A DNA stretch of 64,000 bases from JBJMQS01 sp045802605. Lineage in GTDB: Bacteria > Planctomycetota > Planctomycetia > Gemmatales > Gemmataceae. Both the position numbers and the translations under genes were made by a program. The first letter of the stretch is position 1. The number at the start of each line of letters is the position of its first letter. Positions 16,909-25,812 of this stretch are shown piece by piece. The stretch spans positions 1 through 64,000 of the forward strand of contig JBJMQS010000063.1 of the NCBI GenBank assembly GCA_045802605.1, read 5' to 3'. The notes under the pieces were generated by a model, which did not search any database, had not been told where the DNA came from, and was given only the letters and a program-made list of their open reading frames with translations.

Positions 16909-17864
16909 GATCCTTCACATACGAGCGGGTGCAAACGCCGGCCGAAGCGGCCGCGGCGGCAGCCCGCAAGCCCGGCGCGAAGTTCGTTGCCGGCGGGACT
17001 AATCTCCTCGATCTGATGAAGCTCGAAATCGAGACGCCGACGCACCTCATCGACGTGAACGGCCTTGCCCTCGACAAAGTCGAGGCGACGCCCGAGGGGG
17101 GATTGCGCATCGGGGCGCTGATGCGCAACACGGACCTTGCGACCGACGAACGTGTGCGGCGGGACTATGGCGTGCTCTCCCGCGCACTCGTGGCCGGAGC
17201 GTCCGGCCAGTTGCGCAACATGGCCACGACGGCCGGCAACTTGCTGCAGCGCACCCGCTGTCCATACTTCTACGACACCAACCAGCCATGCAACAAGCGC
17301 ACGCCGGGCAGCGGCTGCAGTGCTATCGGTGGATTTAGCCGACAGCTTGCGGTGATCGGAGTGAGCGACGCGTGTATCGCGACGCACCCCAGCGACATGG
17401 CCGTGGCGATGCGCGTGCTCGATGCGACGGTGGAGACGATCCGCCCGGATGGCTCGACCCGCAAGATCGCGATCGCTGATTTTCATCGGCTGCCCGAAGA
17501 CAAGCCGCACATCGACACAGTGCTGACGCCAGGCGAACTCATTACCGGCGTCACGCTTCCTAAGCCCATCGGGGGAACCCAGATCTACCTCAAGGTCCGT
17601 GACCGGGCCTCGTTCGCATTCGCGCTCGTTTCGGTGGCCGCAATTATTCAGCGCGACGGCACGGGCCGAATCGCACTCGGCGGCGTCGCGCACAAGCCAT
17701 GGAGAGTGGAGGCGGCTGAGGCTGAATTTCCACACGGGGCCAAAGCAGTGGCTGCGAAACTTCTGGCTGGCGCGAAGCCCACGCCGGAAAACGCATTCAA
17801 GGTCAAGCTCGTGGAGCGGATGCTAGCCGCGGTGATTGCCGAAGCGAAGGAGGCAGGATCATGA
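16905..17864 (+). CDS. Aldehyde oxidase/xanthine dehydrogenase FAD subunit (PaoB-like)
   Basis: A 319-residue subunit with start ATG 16905 overlapping the previous stop (ATGA). FAD-binding signature: FVAGGTNLLDLMKLE, then ATTAGNLLQRTRCPYFYD. A cysteine-rich insert (Cys about 119, 129, 138 in CPYFYDT, PCNKR, SGCSA) matches the extra [4Fe-4S] cluster loop known in PaoB. The C-terminal CO-dehydrogenase flavoprotein domain is present (IALGGVAHKPWRVEAAE). It passes electrons from the Mo subunit onward. Confidence 0.93.
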   Translation: MRSFTYERVQTPAEAAAAAARKPGAKFVAGGTNLLDLMKLEIETPTHLIDVNGLALDKVEATPEGGLRIGALMRNTDLATDERVRRDYGVLSRALVAGASGQLRNMATTAGNLLQRTRCPYFYDTNQPCNKRTPGSGCSAIGGFSRQLAVIGVSDACIATHPSDMAVAMRVLDATVETIRPDGSTRKIAIADFHRLPEDKPHIDTVLTPGELITGVTLPKPIGGTQIYLKVRDRASFAFALVSVAAIIQRDGTGRIALGGVAHKPWRVEAAEAEFPHGAKAVAAKLLAGAKPTPENAFKVKLVERMLAAVIAEAKEAGS

Positions 17865-20134
17865 AGTTCGACACACCGGCCGGCACCAATCCCATTGATC
17901 AACTCAAAGTGATCGGTAAGCCCACCGATCGCATTGACGGTCCGCTCAAGACGACCGGTAAAGCACCGTATGCCTACGAACGAAATTACGCCGAACCGAA
18001 TGCAGCCTACGGTTACATCCTCGGTAGCGCAATTGCCAAAGGCCGGATTGAATCGATGGACTTGGCGGCAGCGAAAGAAGCACCGGGCGTCATTGCGATT
18101 GTCACCGCGGAGAACGCGGGCAAACTTGACAAAGGCAACTTCAACACTGCTGTACTTCTCGGTGGCCCGAACATCGAGCATTATCACCAAGCGATTGCCC
18201 TGGTCGTCGCGGAGACCTTTGAACAGGCACGTGCCGCGAGTCACTTAATTCATGTCAAGTATTCACCATCGAAAGGATCGTTTGATTTGGCCGCAGTCAA
18301 GGATACCGCGAAACGTGGGGACAATCTTGCCGGCGGGGGCGTGCCGGATTCATCCGTCGGTGATTTTGATGGCGCGTTCCGCTCAGCTCCCGTCAAACTC
18401 GACGAGACCTACACCACCCCCGACGAAACTCATGCCATGATGGAGCCGCACGCTTCCGTCGCGACATGGGATGGAGACAAACTCGCACTGTGGACCTCCA
18501 ATCAGATGGTCGCCTGGACGACGAATGACCTGGCGAAGACACTCGGTATCCCCAAGGAAAATGTGCACTTGATGTCGCCGTACGTTGGTGGCGGTTTTGG
18601 AGGCAAGTTATTCCTCCGGTCGGATGCGCTGCTGGCGGCCCTGGGCGCACGCGTGGCCAAACGGCCGGTGAAAGTGACGCTCCCGCGACATCTGATGATG
18701 AACAATACAACCCATCGCGCCGCGACCATTCAGCGCATCCGCATCGGCGCACGCAAAGACGGCAAGATCACGGCCATCGCTCACGAAAGTTGGTCCGGCG
18801 ATCTTCCCGGCGGCCGTCCCGAAGCGGCCGCCATGCAGACGCGGTTTCTGTATGCGGGAACCGATCGCATGACCGCCACGCGGCTCGCGGTGCTCGATCT
18901 CGCAGAAGCCAGCGCAATGCGAGCGCCGGGAGAGGCACCCGGACTGATGGTGTTAGAAATCGCCATCGACGAGATGGCGGAGAAACTGGGTATGGATCCC
19001 GTGGCATTCCGCATCATCAATGACACGCAAATCGTGCCCGACAATCCGGGCCGGCCGACATCGCAAGATCCGCAGACGAAGAAACGCCCTGAAGCCGACG
19101 AACAGAATTCCAATGTGCCATTTTCCCAACGACAACTTGTCGCCTGTTTGACCACCGGTGCGGAACGCTTCGGCTGGCAGAAGCGGAATGCGAAGCCCGC
19201 CCAAGTTCGCGACGGTCGCTGGCTGGTGGGTCTGGGCGTGGCGGCGGCATTCCGCAATAACCTGCTGACAAAATCCGCCGCCCGCGTCCGATTGGAAAAG
19301 AATGGCATCGTGACTGTCGAGACCGATATGACCGACATCGGCACCGGCAGTTACACAATCATTGCTCAAACCGCCGCGGAGATGATGGGCGTGCCGCTGA
19401 ACAAGGTCGCGGTGTATTTGGGCGACTCGAACTTCCCGGTCTCGTGTGGTTCCGGCGGGCAATGGGGCGGCAACAACTCAACCGCCGGCGTCTATGCCGC
19501 GTGTGTGAAGCTACGTGAAGCGGTGGCGAAGAAACTTGGCATTCCGGCGAACGATGCGTTCTTCTCGGATGGCCAAGTGCGATTTCGGAATCGCAACATG
19601 CCGCTGACCCAGGCGGCGGCAGACGGTCCTCTGGTGGGCGAAGATGCCATCGAATACGGCGATCTTCACAAGAAGTATCATCAATCGACCTTCGGCGCGC
19701 ACTTCGTCGAGGTCGGCGTCGATGCGGCATCCGGTGAGACCCGCGTGCGACGGATGCTGGCCGTCTGTGCGTGCGGTCGCATCCTGAATCCGAAGTCGGC
19801 CCGCAGCCAAGTGATCGGCGCGATGACGATGGGCGTGGGTGCGGCCCTTATGGAGGAACTCGTGGTGGATAAGCGCATCGGCTACTTCGTCAACCATGAC
19901 CTGGCGAGCTACGAAGTGCCGGTGCATGCCGACATCCCGTATCAGGAGGTCATCTTTCTCGAGGAGACAGACCCAATGTCATCGCCGATGAAAGCGAAAG
20001 GCGTCGGCGAACTTGGCATCTGCGGCGTCGGCGCCGCGGTGGCCAATGCGATTTACAACGCGACCGGCGTGCGAGTGCGCGATTATCCGATCACGTTGGA
20101 CAAGCTCATCGACAAGCTGCCTGACTTGGGATGA
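17861..20134 (+). CDS. Aldehyde oxidase/xanthine dehydrogenase molybdenum subunit (PaoC-like)
   Basis: A 757-residue catalytic subunit, start overlapping paoB-like stop by ATGA. Motifs: RIDGPLKTTGKAPYAYE at the start of the Ald_Xan_dh domain, PYVGGGFGGKL (Moco binding), CGSGGQWGGNNST, and the active-site glutamate in KGVGELGICGVGAAV (Glu about 717). It has no own signal peptide, as expected if it rides with the Tat-exported small subunit. The likely role is periplasmic oxidation of aldehydes or N-heterocycles; the substrate is not determined. Confidence 0.94.
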   Translation: MKFDTPAGTNPIDQLKVIGKPTDRIDGPLKTTGKAPYAYERNYAEPNAAYGYILGSAIAKGRIESMDLAAAKEAPGVIAIVTAENAGKLDKGNFNTAVLLGGPNIEHYHQAIALVVAETFEQARAASHLIHVKYSPSKGSFDLAAVKDTAKRGDNLAGGGVPDSSVGDFDGAFRSAPVKLDETYTTPDETHAMMEPHASVATWDGDKLALWTSNQMVAWTTNDLAKTLGIPKENVHLMSPYVGGGFGGKLFLRSDALLAALGARVAKRPVKVTLPRHLMMNNTTHRAATIQRIRIGARKDGKITAIAHESWSGDLPGGRPEAAAMQTRFLYAGTDRMTATRLAVLDLAEASAMRAPGEAPGLMVLEIAIDEMAEKLGMDPVAFRIINDTQIVPDNPGRPTSQDPQTKKRPEADEQNSNVPFSQRQLVACLTTGAERFGWQKRNAKPAQVRDGRWLVGLGVAAAFRNNLLTKSAARVRLEKNGIVTVETDMTDIGTGSYTIIAQTAAEMMGVPLNKVAVYLGDSNFPVSCGSGGQWGGNNSTAGVYAACVKLREAVAKKLGIPANDAFFSDGQVRFRNRNMPLTQAAADGPLVGEDAIEYGDLHKKYHQSTFGAHFVEVGVDAASGETRVRRMLAVCACGRILNPKSARSQVIGAMTMGVGAALMEELVVDKRIGYFVNHDLASYEVPVHADIPYQEVIFLEETDPMSSPMKAKGVGELGICGVGAAVANAIYNATGVRVRDYPITLDKLIDKLPDLG

Positions 20135-20359
20135 CGGCTGGCAGTCAGCACGCCAATAAACACCTCTTGAATCGTTGGCAACTCGGCCGCCGCCTACGCT
20201 ACACCGTGCGACGTTAGGTTGTGCGGGCTCATGCCAATTTCAACTGGCAGCCGTAACGATCTGACGGTATGCCGTTTGCGTCTCTAGGCCGTAAAGCCAG
20301 GACGAGGCGGTGTTCGGACGACGCTAGGCTGGGTCATGTAGTGCAGGAAATTCGAGCCC

Positions 20360-20908
20360 ATGATTGAATACTGCCTGCATGCCGCCAATCTCTTTTACCT
20401 CGTCTCATTCCTGGCCCGCGACATTCTGTGGCTGCGAACCGTCACATGCGCGGGACTGATCCTGGGCACCGTGTTCTTTTCGTGCCGCCCGGCACCGCTC
20501 TATGGCCCGGCTATCTGGCATATCGTGTTTTTGGCCATCAACTTTTATGAAATCGCGCGGCTAGTGCGCGAACGGCGGCGCATGATCCTGACGCCGGAAC
20601 AGAGGGCACTCGCGGAAATAGCTTTCAAGAATCTGACCCACGCCGAGATGCTCAATTTGTTGACGCGCGCGATTTGTTCGCCGAAGGCCTGTGCACGCGA
20701 TCTCCGCGCGGCGGCGCAGTTGCCTTTGACCGAAGACGAGCAGTTCATGCGCGATATCGCCTTACGCGGCATCTCTCGAAGAGAGATGGTGCATTTGCTG
20801 GTGCGGCGATTGTGGCGTCCGCTCCGCTGGATGAATCCTTGGCGTCATCGCCAACCCGCGCGGGCCTTCGCTGAGCCAGCGCCATCGATCGAGGTTTCCG
20901 CCCAATGA
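20360..20908 (+). CDS. Popeye-like membrane protein
   Basis: A 182-residue protein with about three N-terminal helices. LFYLVSFLARDILWLRTVTC, then RPAPLYGPAIWHIVFLAINF and EIARLVRERR, match the membrane part of bacterial Popeye-domain proteins (RDILWLR and P-x-W-x-x-x-F-x-x-I-N are the recognisable marks). After residue 75 comes a soluble tail (LTPEQRALAEIAFKNLTHAE, later ISRREMVHLLVRRLWRP). The complete cyclic-nucleotide domain of animal Popeye proteins is not visible. The stop overlaps the cytochrome gene by 4 nt, so the two products are probably used together. Confidence 0.6.
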   Translation: MIEYCLHAANLFYLVSFLARDILWLRTVTCAGLILGTVFFSCRPAPLYGPAIWHIVFLAINFYEIARLVRERRRMILTPEQRALAEIAFKNLTHAEMLNLLTRAICSPKACARDLRAAAQLPLTEDEQFMRDIALRGISRREMVHLLVRRLWRPLRWMNPWRHRQPARAFAEPAPSIEVSAQ

Positions 20909-23718
20909 TTTTCCGGTGGCTGCTGGGCGCGGGCCTCGTGGTTGCGGTCTCCGCGCTCGGATGGTATTGGCGGCCGGGCCAGCGCGCGGAGATTCTGCCG
21001 CGGCCGAGTTCACTCTCGGTGCGGGAGTTTGAAGAAGTCCTGTTCAATTTTCTGAATGAACGCCGCTATCAATCGCTCGGCTGGGCAGTGGACAAAGGCG
21101 TTCGAGATACCGGGCCATTCATTGACGGAAAACACTACGGTACGCACCCGGCCGTCCGTGTTTATTATTCGCCGGAGGTGATTCAGTGGCTCAAGGGTGG
21201 GCGCGTCGGGGCAATCCCTGATGGCGCCATGATCGTTAAGGAACAGTACCCTGAACCGTCCGCGCGACATGTGGGAAAGAACGAAGCGGAATTGTGGGCG
21301 GAGCTCAAATCGTGGACAGTGATGGTCAAGGACTCCAAAGGCTCGCAGGACGGTTGGTTTTGGAGCAATCCGGAAAAAGGACAATGCACATCGAATCTTC
21401 ACGCGTATCCATTTGAGTATCCGACGTCGGGTTTTGGCATTTATTGTGTGCGATGTCATGCCGTGACGCAGAGTGCCGGAACGAAAACCACCGATCCCGA
21501 CAATGAGTTTACTTTCAGCGCGCTGCGCAACATCGCCGGGTTCCCGGGCCAGCCGATCCGCTATCAGGTCGATGATTCGTGGCGGAAGGAAGAGCACAAC
21601 TCGAGTCCGTCGCCATCGAGTTCGCATTCAAGATGCCGAATGCCGAAATCGCCTGAGCGACCCAAGCGAAGTGCCAGCAGCGAGTTCGCGAAGTTCTATG
21701 ATGCCGTCAAACTCAGCCAACCGACCGAGGTCGTCGCAATCCCGCCGATAACGCACGATCATGTGGTCCCGCAACGCGGGTCGCAGTTTGTCACATCGGA
21801 TCAATGCCTCAGTTGTCACGCGGGAATGACCGCGCCGTTTGGCCCGAGCATGTTTGTGCCGTTTGGCCAATCCACAGATTACGGTGCGCCGGGCTGGGAT
21901 GTTTCTCCCCATGGGGAATGGCGCTGGTCAGCCATGGGCCTGGCGGGCCGCGACCCCGTGTTCTACGCGCAGGTCGAGACCGAGCTTAAGCTGATTCAAA
22001 GGGATTTCGGCGCCGACCCCAGACACGCCAAGGCACTGCAAGGAGCCTTAGTTGATACCTGTTTGCGCTGCCATGGCGCGATGGGACATCGCCAATTCAC
22101 ATCCGACGACCAAAGCAAGAAGGGGACATTCTCCACAACTCACACGGGCACAACCGATGGATCGCTGTCGCATTATGGCGCCCTGGCCCGCGACGGCGTG
22201 AGCTGTGTCGTTTGCCATCGAATGCAGGCGAAGCCACAGCCCGGCGAAGATCAGCGGCCCTACTTGAAGTATTTCCTGGAGACGCAAATCACGGGCAATT
22301 ATCACTTGGGGCCGGCGAATGAGATCTATGGGCCATTCAAGGACGACGAGATCGCGCCCTATGCCATGGAGCACGCGACTGGATGGAAGCCGAAGCAGGG
22401 CACGTTTCTGAAGTCATCGCAAATGTGCGGCACTTGCCACACGATTGCGCTACCCGCCATTGATGATCCCGTGACAAATGACGGACATATCGACGAGGTG
22501 CGCAAGACACAGACGGTTGAGCTATTTCAGAAGTGCCACCATCACGTCGAGCAGGCCACCTATTTGGAGTGGCTGAATAGCGAATACGAGAATGAAGTGA
22601 ATCCGAAAAACTTAAAGGCCAAGACCTGCCAGGATTGCCACATGTCGCGCGATCTTGTGGATGAGCGCAATGGGATCGACGTGTCAAACATCATGACCCG
22701 AATTGCGAATGTGCAGGATACCACTTATCCCGAGTCCGAAAATCTCGCTCCGGCCGAGCAATTGAACATTCGCCTGCGCGAGAAAGACTATCGTCGGCAT
22801 AACTTCGGCGGGTTGAATTCGCTGTTGATCGAAATGTTTCGCCAGCACCCTGACGTGCTCGGCGTCCGAACCACGGACGTAATGACTGGCTCAAAAATCG
22901 ATGCCGAGAACGCGCTGGCTTCGATTACACGCCGGGCACGCCACGAGACGGCAGATCTGTCGGTTACCCTCAGCCCAGATGCTAGGCATATCGAGGCGAA
23001 GGTGCTGGTGACCAACAAAGCTGGTCACAGGTTCCCGAGCGGCGTCGCTTTTCGGCGGTCGTTTTTGGAAGTCGCTCTGGTGCGCCCGCCAAAGGACGGT
23101 AGGCCCGAAGAAATCGTATGGGCCTCGGGCCGGACCAATGAACTGGGCGTTCTCGTGGGCGCGGATGGGTCGCCGTTGCCCACAGAGTTCTTCGAACGTG
23201 ATGCGAACGGTCAGCAGCAGTTTCAGCCACACCATGAAGTGATTGATTCGGAAAACCAAGTGCAGATCTACGAAACTCTGATTCGCAACAAGAAGGAAGA
23301 GTTGACCACCAGCTTCGTTCGAGGCTGCGGCATTGCCAAGGACAACCGCCTGTTGCCGCGCGGCTGGAAGCTTGATGGACCCGGACCCGAACTATCTGGC
23401 CGCTTCCTCGAGGCGACATACCCCGACAGCCAAACGTTAAAAGACCAGCGTTACGCAAACGGCAGCGGAACCGATGAAGTGATTTACAAGATGCCGCGAC
23501 CCAAAGCGGCGGATGGCGATTTGCAGGTGCGGGCCACGCTATATTATCAGCCGATGCCGCCGTATTTCTTGGCCACCTTATTCAAGACCGCGCCGGAGGG
23601 AGAAGCCACTCGCCGGTTGTATTCATTGCTCGGGCACTTAAAGCTCGAGGGCACCGATTTTCATGGATGGAAGTTGCTCGTCGCCACGGCGAGCGCGCCC
23701 GTTGCGCGCTCGAAATAG
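20905..23718 (+). CDS. Membrane-anchored hexaheme cytochrome c
   Basis: A 937-residue protein with an N-terminal membrane anchor or signal (MIFRWLLGAGLVVAVSALGW). Six CxxCH heme sites are seen: CVRCH, CLSCH, CLRCH, CVVCH, CGTCH and CQDCH; CHHHVEQ is an extra non-canonical His cluster. The C-terminal third (about 680-930) has no heme and looks like beta-rich structure, with NKAGHRFPSGVAFRRSFLEV. It should act outside the cytoplasm in electron transfer, with the Popeye-like protein as coupled partner. Residues about 230-255 (Ser/Pro/Arg-rich) look out of frame: a neighbouring frame reads ESVAIEFAFKMPNAEIA there. Confidence 0.85.
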   Translation: MIFRWLLGAGLVVAVSALGWYWRPGQRAEILPRPSSLSVREFEEVLFNFLNERRYQSLGWAVDKGVRDTGPFIDGKHYGTHPAVRVYYSPEVIQWLKGGRVGAIPDGAMIVKEQYPEPSARHVGKNEAELWAELKSWTVMVKDSKGSQDGWFWSNPEKGQCTSNLHAYPFEYPTSGFGIYCVRCHAVTQSAGTKTTDPDNEFTFSALRNIAGFPGQPIRYQVDDSWRKEEHNSSPSPSSSHSRCRMPKSPERPKRSASSEFAKFYDAVKLSQPTEVVAIPPITHDHVVPQRGSQFVTSDQCLSCHAGMTAPFGPSMFVPFGQSTDYGAPGWDVSPHGEWRWSAMGLAGRDPVFYAQVETELKLIQRDFGADPRHAKALQGALVDTCLRCHGAMGHRQFTSDDQSKKGTFSTTHTGTTDGSLSHYGALARDGVSCVVCHRMQAKPQPGEDQRPYLKYFLETQITGNYHLGPANEIYGPFKDDEIAPYAMEHATGWKPKQGTFLKSSQMCGTCHTIALPAIDDPVTNDGHIDEVRKTQTVELFQKCHHHVEQATYLEWLNSEYENEVNPKNLKAKTCQDCHMSRDLVDERNGIDVSNIMTRIANVQDTTYPESENLAPAEQLNIRLREKDYRRHNFGGLNSLLIEMFRQHPDVLGVRTTDVMTGSKIDAENALASITRRARHETADLSVTLSPDARHIEAKVLVTNKAGHRFPSGVAFRRSFLEVALVRPPKDGRPEEIVWASGRTNELGVLVGADGSPLPTEFFERDANGQQQFQPHHEVIDSENQVQIYETLIRNKKEELTTSFVRGCGIAKDNRLLPRGWKLDGPGPELSGRFLEATYPDSQTLKDQRYANGSGTDEVIYKMPRPKAADGDLQVRATLYYQPMPPYFLATLFKTAPEGEATRRLYSLLGHLKLEGTDFHGWKLLVATASAPVARSK

Positions 23719-23728
23719 AAACGACGCA

Positions 23729-24595
23729 TCACTTCTTGCGCCGGCCGCGGAATAGGAAGGCGCGGGTAAGCTGCATCATGAATAGACTGTTGGTCACGAA
23801 ATAGCGTTTCCACAAACGGCGCGGTTCTTGAAGGAGCCGATAGAGCCACTCCAATCCGCGGCGCTGCATCCAGGCAGGCGCCATCTTCTTGACGCCGGCA
23901 TGGAAATCGAAAGCTGCGCCAACGCAGATCTGGACCGCGTGAATCGAATTGCGGTGATCGAAGGCGAACAAATCCTGCTTCGGACAGCCCAGGCCGATGA
24001 ATACAATCCCCGCACCGCTGGTGTTGATCCGCTCGACCACTTCGCGATCTTCCTGTTCGCTCAATGCTCGGAAGGGCGGAGCTTCGCTGCCCGCGATGAT
24101 CAAGCCGGGGCACAGCTCTTTCAACTTGTCGGGCAGCATCGCCGCGACCGACTCGTCACCGCCATAAAGATAGATCGGTACGCCGGACGCCGCGGCAGCG
24201 CGGCACAGGCGCAGCGTCAGCTCCGGGCCGTAGACGCGCTCGTTTAAGCCGACGCCATGCAAAAGGTTCAGCGCCCAGCGCACCGGTTGACCATCGGGCG
24301 TGACCATGTCGAACGTGTTTAGCTTGTCGCGCAGGACCGGGTCTCGGCTAAAGGTGACGATGGCGTGAACCGCGTGGCAGGTGACGATGCCGCCTTCGCC
24401 GTTCTGGGCGGCACTCAGAATGGCTTCGACCGCGGAGTGATAATTCGTCGCGCTCACGCCGAGGCCAAAGAGGTCCAGTTTGGGTGGCCAACAGGTGCGA
24501 CTCGGCGCTGCGCTCACAAGGGACCCCGCGGTGGTAGCACAATCATAGCTCGCCGGCGCGTAAGTGTTTTGCAGAGATGAAAGATCATCGATCAT
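23729..24595 (-). CDS. WecG/TagA/CpsF family glycosyltransferase
   Basis: A 288-residue GT26-type enzyme. Signature segments: VTCHAVHAIVTFSRDPVLRD, DGQPVRWALNLLHG, ERVYGPEL, IYLYGGDESVAAMLPDKLKE and GIVFIGLGCPKQDLF. These transferases move a sugar (ManNAcA, ManNAc or a hexose) onto a lipid-linked polysaccharide precursor at the inner face of the membrane. It is the last gene of the minus-strand polysaccharide operon; its start overlaps the upstream GT4 gene by 4 nt. Confidence 0.92.
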   Translation of the reverse strand: MIDDLSSLQNTYAPASYDCATTAGSLVSAAPSRTCWPPKLDLFGLGVSATNYHSAVEAILSAAQNGEGGIVTCHAVHAIVTFSRDPVLRDKLNTFDMVTPDGQPVRWALNLLHGVGLNERVYGPELTLRLCRAAAASGVPIYLYGGDESVAAMLPDKLKELCPGLIIAGSEAPPFRALSEQEDREVVERINTSGAGIVFIGLGCPKQDLFAFDHRNSIHAVQICVGAAFDFHAGVKKMAPAWMQRRGLEWLYRLLQEPRRLWKRYFVTNSLFMMQLTRAFLFRGRRKK

Positions 24596-25812
24596 TTTGT
24601 CGCCTCCGTGAGTTCCATAGGTGTCGTTCGTGACGGGTTCGTTCGGGTGGAGGGGGTGGCCATAACACGATCGTAAATATCGAGCAGTTGCCGGTAGTTT
24701 GCGGCTGCGGTGTATTTGCTCTCGAATTCCTCGCGGGCTGCCTGCCGCATTTCATCGCGCAGAGGAGTTGCGTTCGCCAATCGTCGCACCTGTGTCGCCA
24801 GATCGGCCCGGTCGCCGGGGGTGAAGTGCAACCCGGTTCGCCCATGATCCACGACCTCGGCCATGGCGCCCAAGCGCGACGCGATCACCGGCGTGCCTTT
24901 GGCCATGGCTTCGACCGCGACCTTGGGGAAATTCTCGTAACACTCCGAGGGCAAGACAACAAATGCCGCGTCGCCGATAAGCGAATACACTTTTTCCGAC
25001 GGCTGACTGCCCAGCCATTCGACATTAGATAAGCGAGCGGTGGCTTCCTTAACTATCGGGGCCAATGGGCCATCGCCGACAATCTTCAGCGGCGCGGTGC
25101 CCAGCGTCTCCCAAGCTTTGAGCAGGGTGGGTAGCCCCTTCTCCGGTGACAAGCGGCCGACGTAGATTCCGTAGTTGCCGGCGCCAGTTCCCGGCCCAGG
25201 ATCGGACGAAACAAAGTTCGGCTTCACTACGATCTTGTCCGCGGGCAATCCGCCCTGAACTAACTTGCTTCGGCTGAATTGAGTCAGCGCGATGTAAGTA
25301 TCCACGCTGGATCGCCAAGTACCCATCGCACTATGGGCGGCGAGCATGGTCGCGGTCGCCGCAGTCGCACTTCGGCTGCCGCGGTAGCAGGCATGCACGA
25401 CGCTGGGCCAGGCCACCGTGCGGCCCAAGCAGTCCTCGCACACTTTTCCGTCGCGGAAGAAAAGCGCATTCGGGCACAGGAGCCGAAAATTGTGCAACGT
25501 TTGCACCACCGGCACACCTTCGGCGCGTACTGCGGAATACGCACCGGGCGAGATCAGTGGAAAAGTGTTGTGGAAGTGCGCGATATGTGGACGGTGTTTG
25601 CGGATCAACTCGCGCAGTTCGCGGCGGGAGGTTCGGCTCCATATGGTGCGGGCGGCCACTCGCAGCCGGCTCATGCCGTTCACCGCGTCATTGTGGACAT
25701 GGTAACGAATCACTTCGTGACCATTGGCGACGAGCACGGCCACTTCATCTTCGACGACGCGGTCCTCGCCGCCGGCTTGCTGGTAGTAGTTGTGGATGAT
25801 GAGGATTTTCAC
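24592..25812 (-). CDS. GT4 family glycosyltransferase
   Basis: A 406-residue GT-B enzyme from GTG 25812 (the open frame upstream is inside the deacetylase gene). N-terminal domain: VKILIIHNYYQQAGGEDRVV, typical of GT4; a Cys-rich loop (LLCPNALFFRDGKVCEDCLG) of the kind seen in some capsule transferases. C-terminal nucleotide-sugar domain: YGIYVGRLSPEKGLPTLLKA and the E-x7-E motif in ECYENFPKVAVEAMAKGTPV. The start overlaps the deacetylase stop as GTGA. Confidence 0.9.
   Translation of the reverse strand: MKILIIHNYYQQAGGEDRVVEDEVAVLVANGHEVIRYHVHNDAVNGMSRLRVAARTIWSRTSRRELRELIRKHRPHIAHFHNTFPLISPGAYSAVRAEGVPVVQTLHNFRLLCPNALFFRDGKVCEDCLGRTVAWPSVVHACYRGSRSATAATATMLAAHSAMGTWRSSVDTYIALTQFSRSKLVQGGLPADKIVVKPNFVSSDPGPGTGAGNYGIYVGRLSPEKGLPTLLKAWETLGTAPLKIVGDGPLAPIVKEATARLSNVEWLGSQPSEKVYSLIGDAAFVVLPSECYENFPKVAVEAMAKGTPVIASRLGAMAEVVDHGRTGLHFTPGDRADLATQVRRLANATPLRDEMRQAAREEFESKYTAAANYRQLLDIYDRVMATPSTRTNPSRTTPMELTEATK

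Noticed and set aside
20135..20359. Riboswitch or small RNA before the Popeye-like gene
   Set aside because: No stable conserved structure or known motif could be identified by eye.
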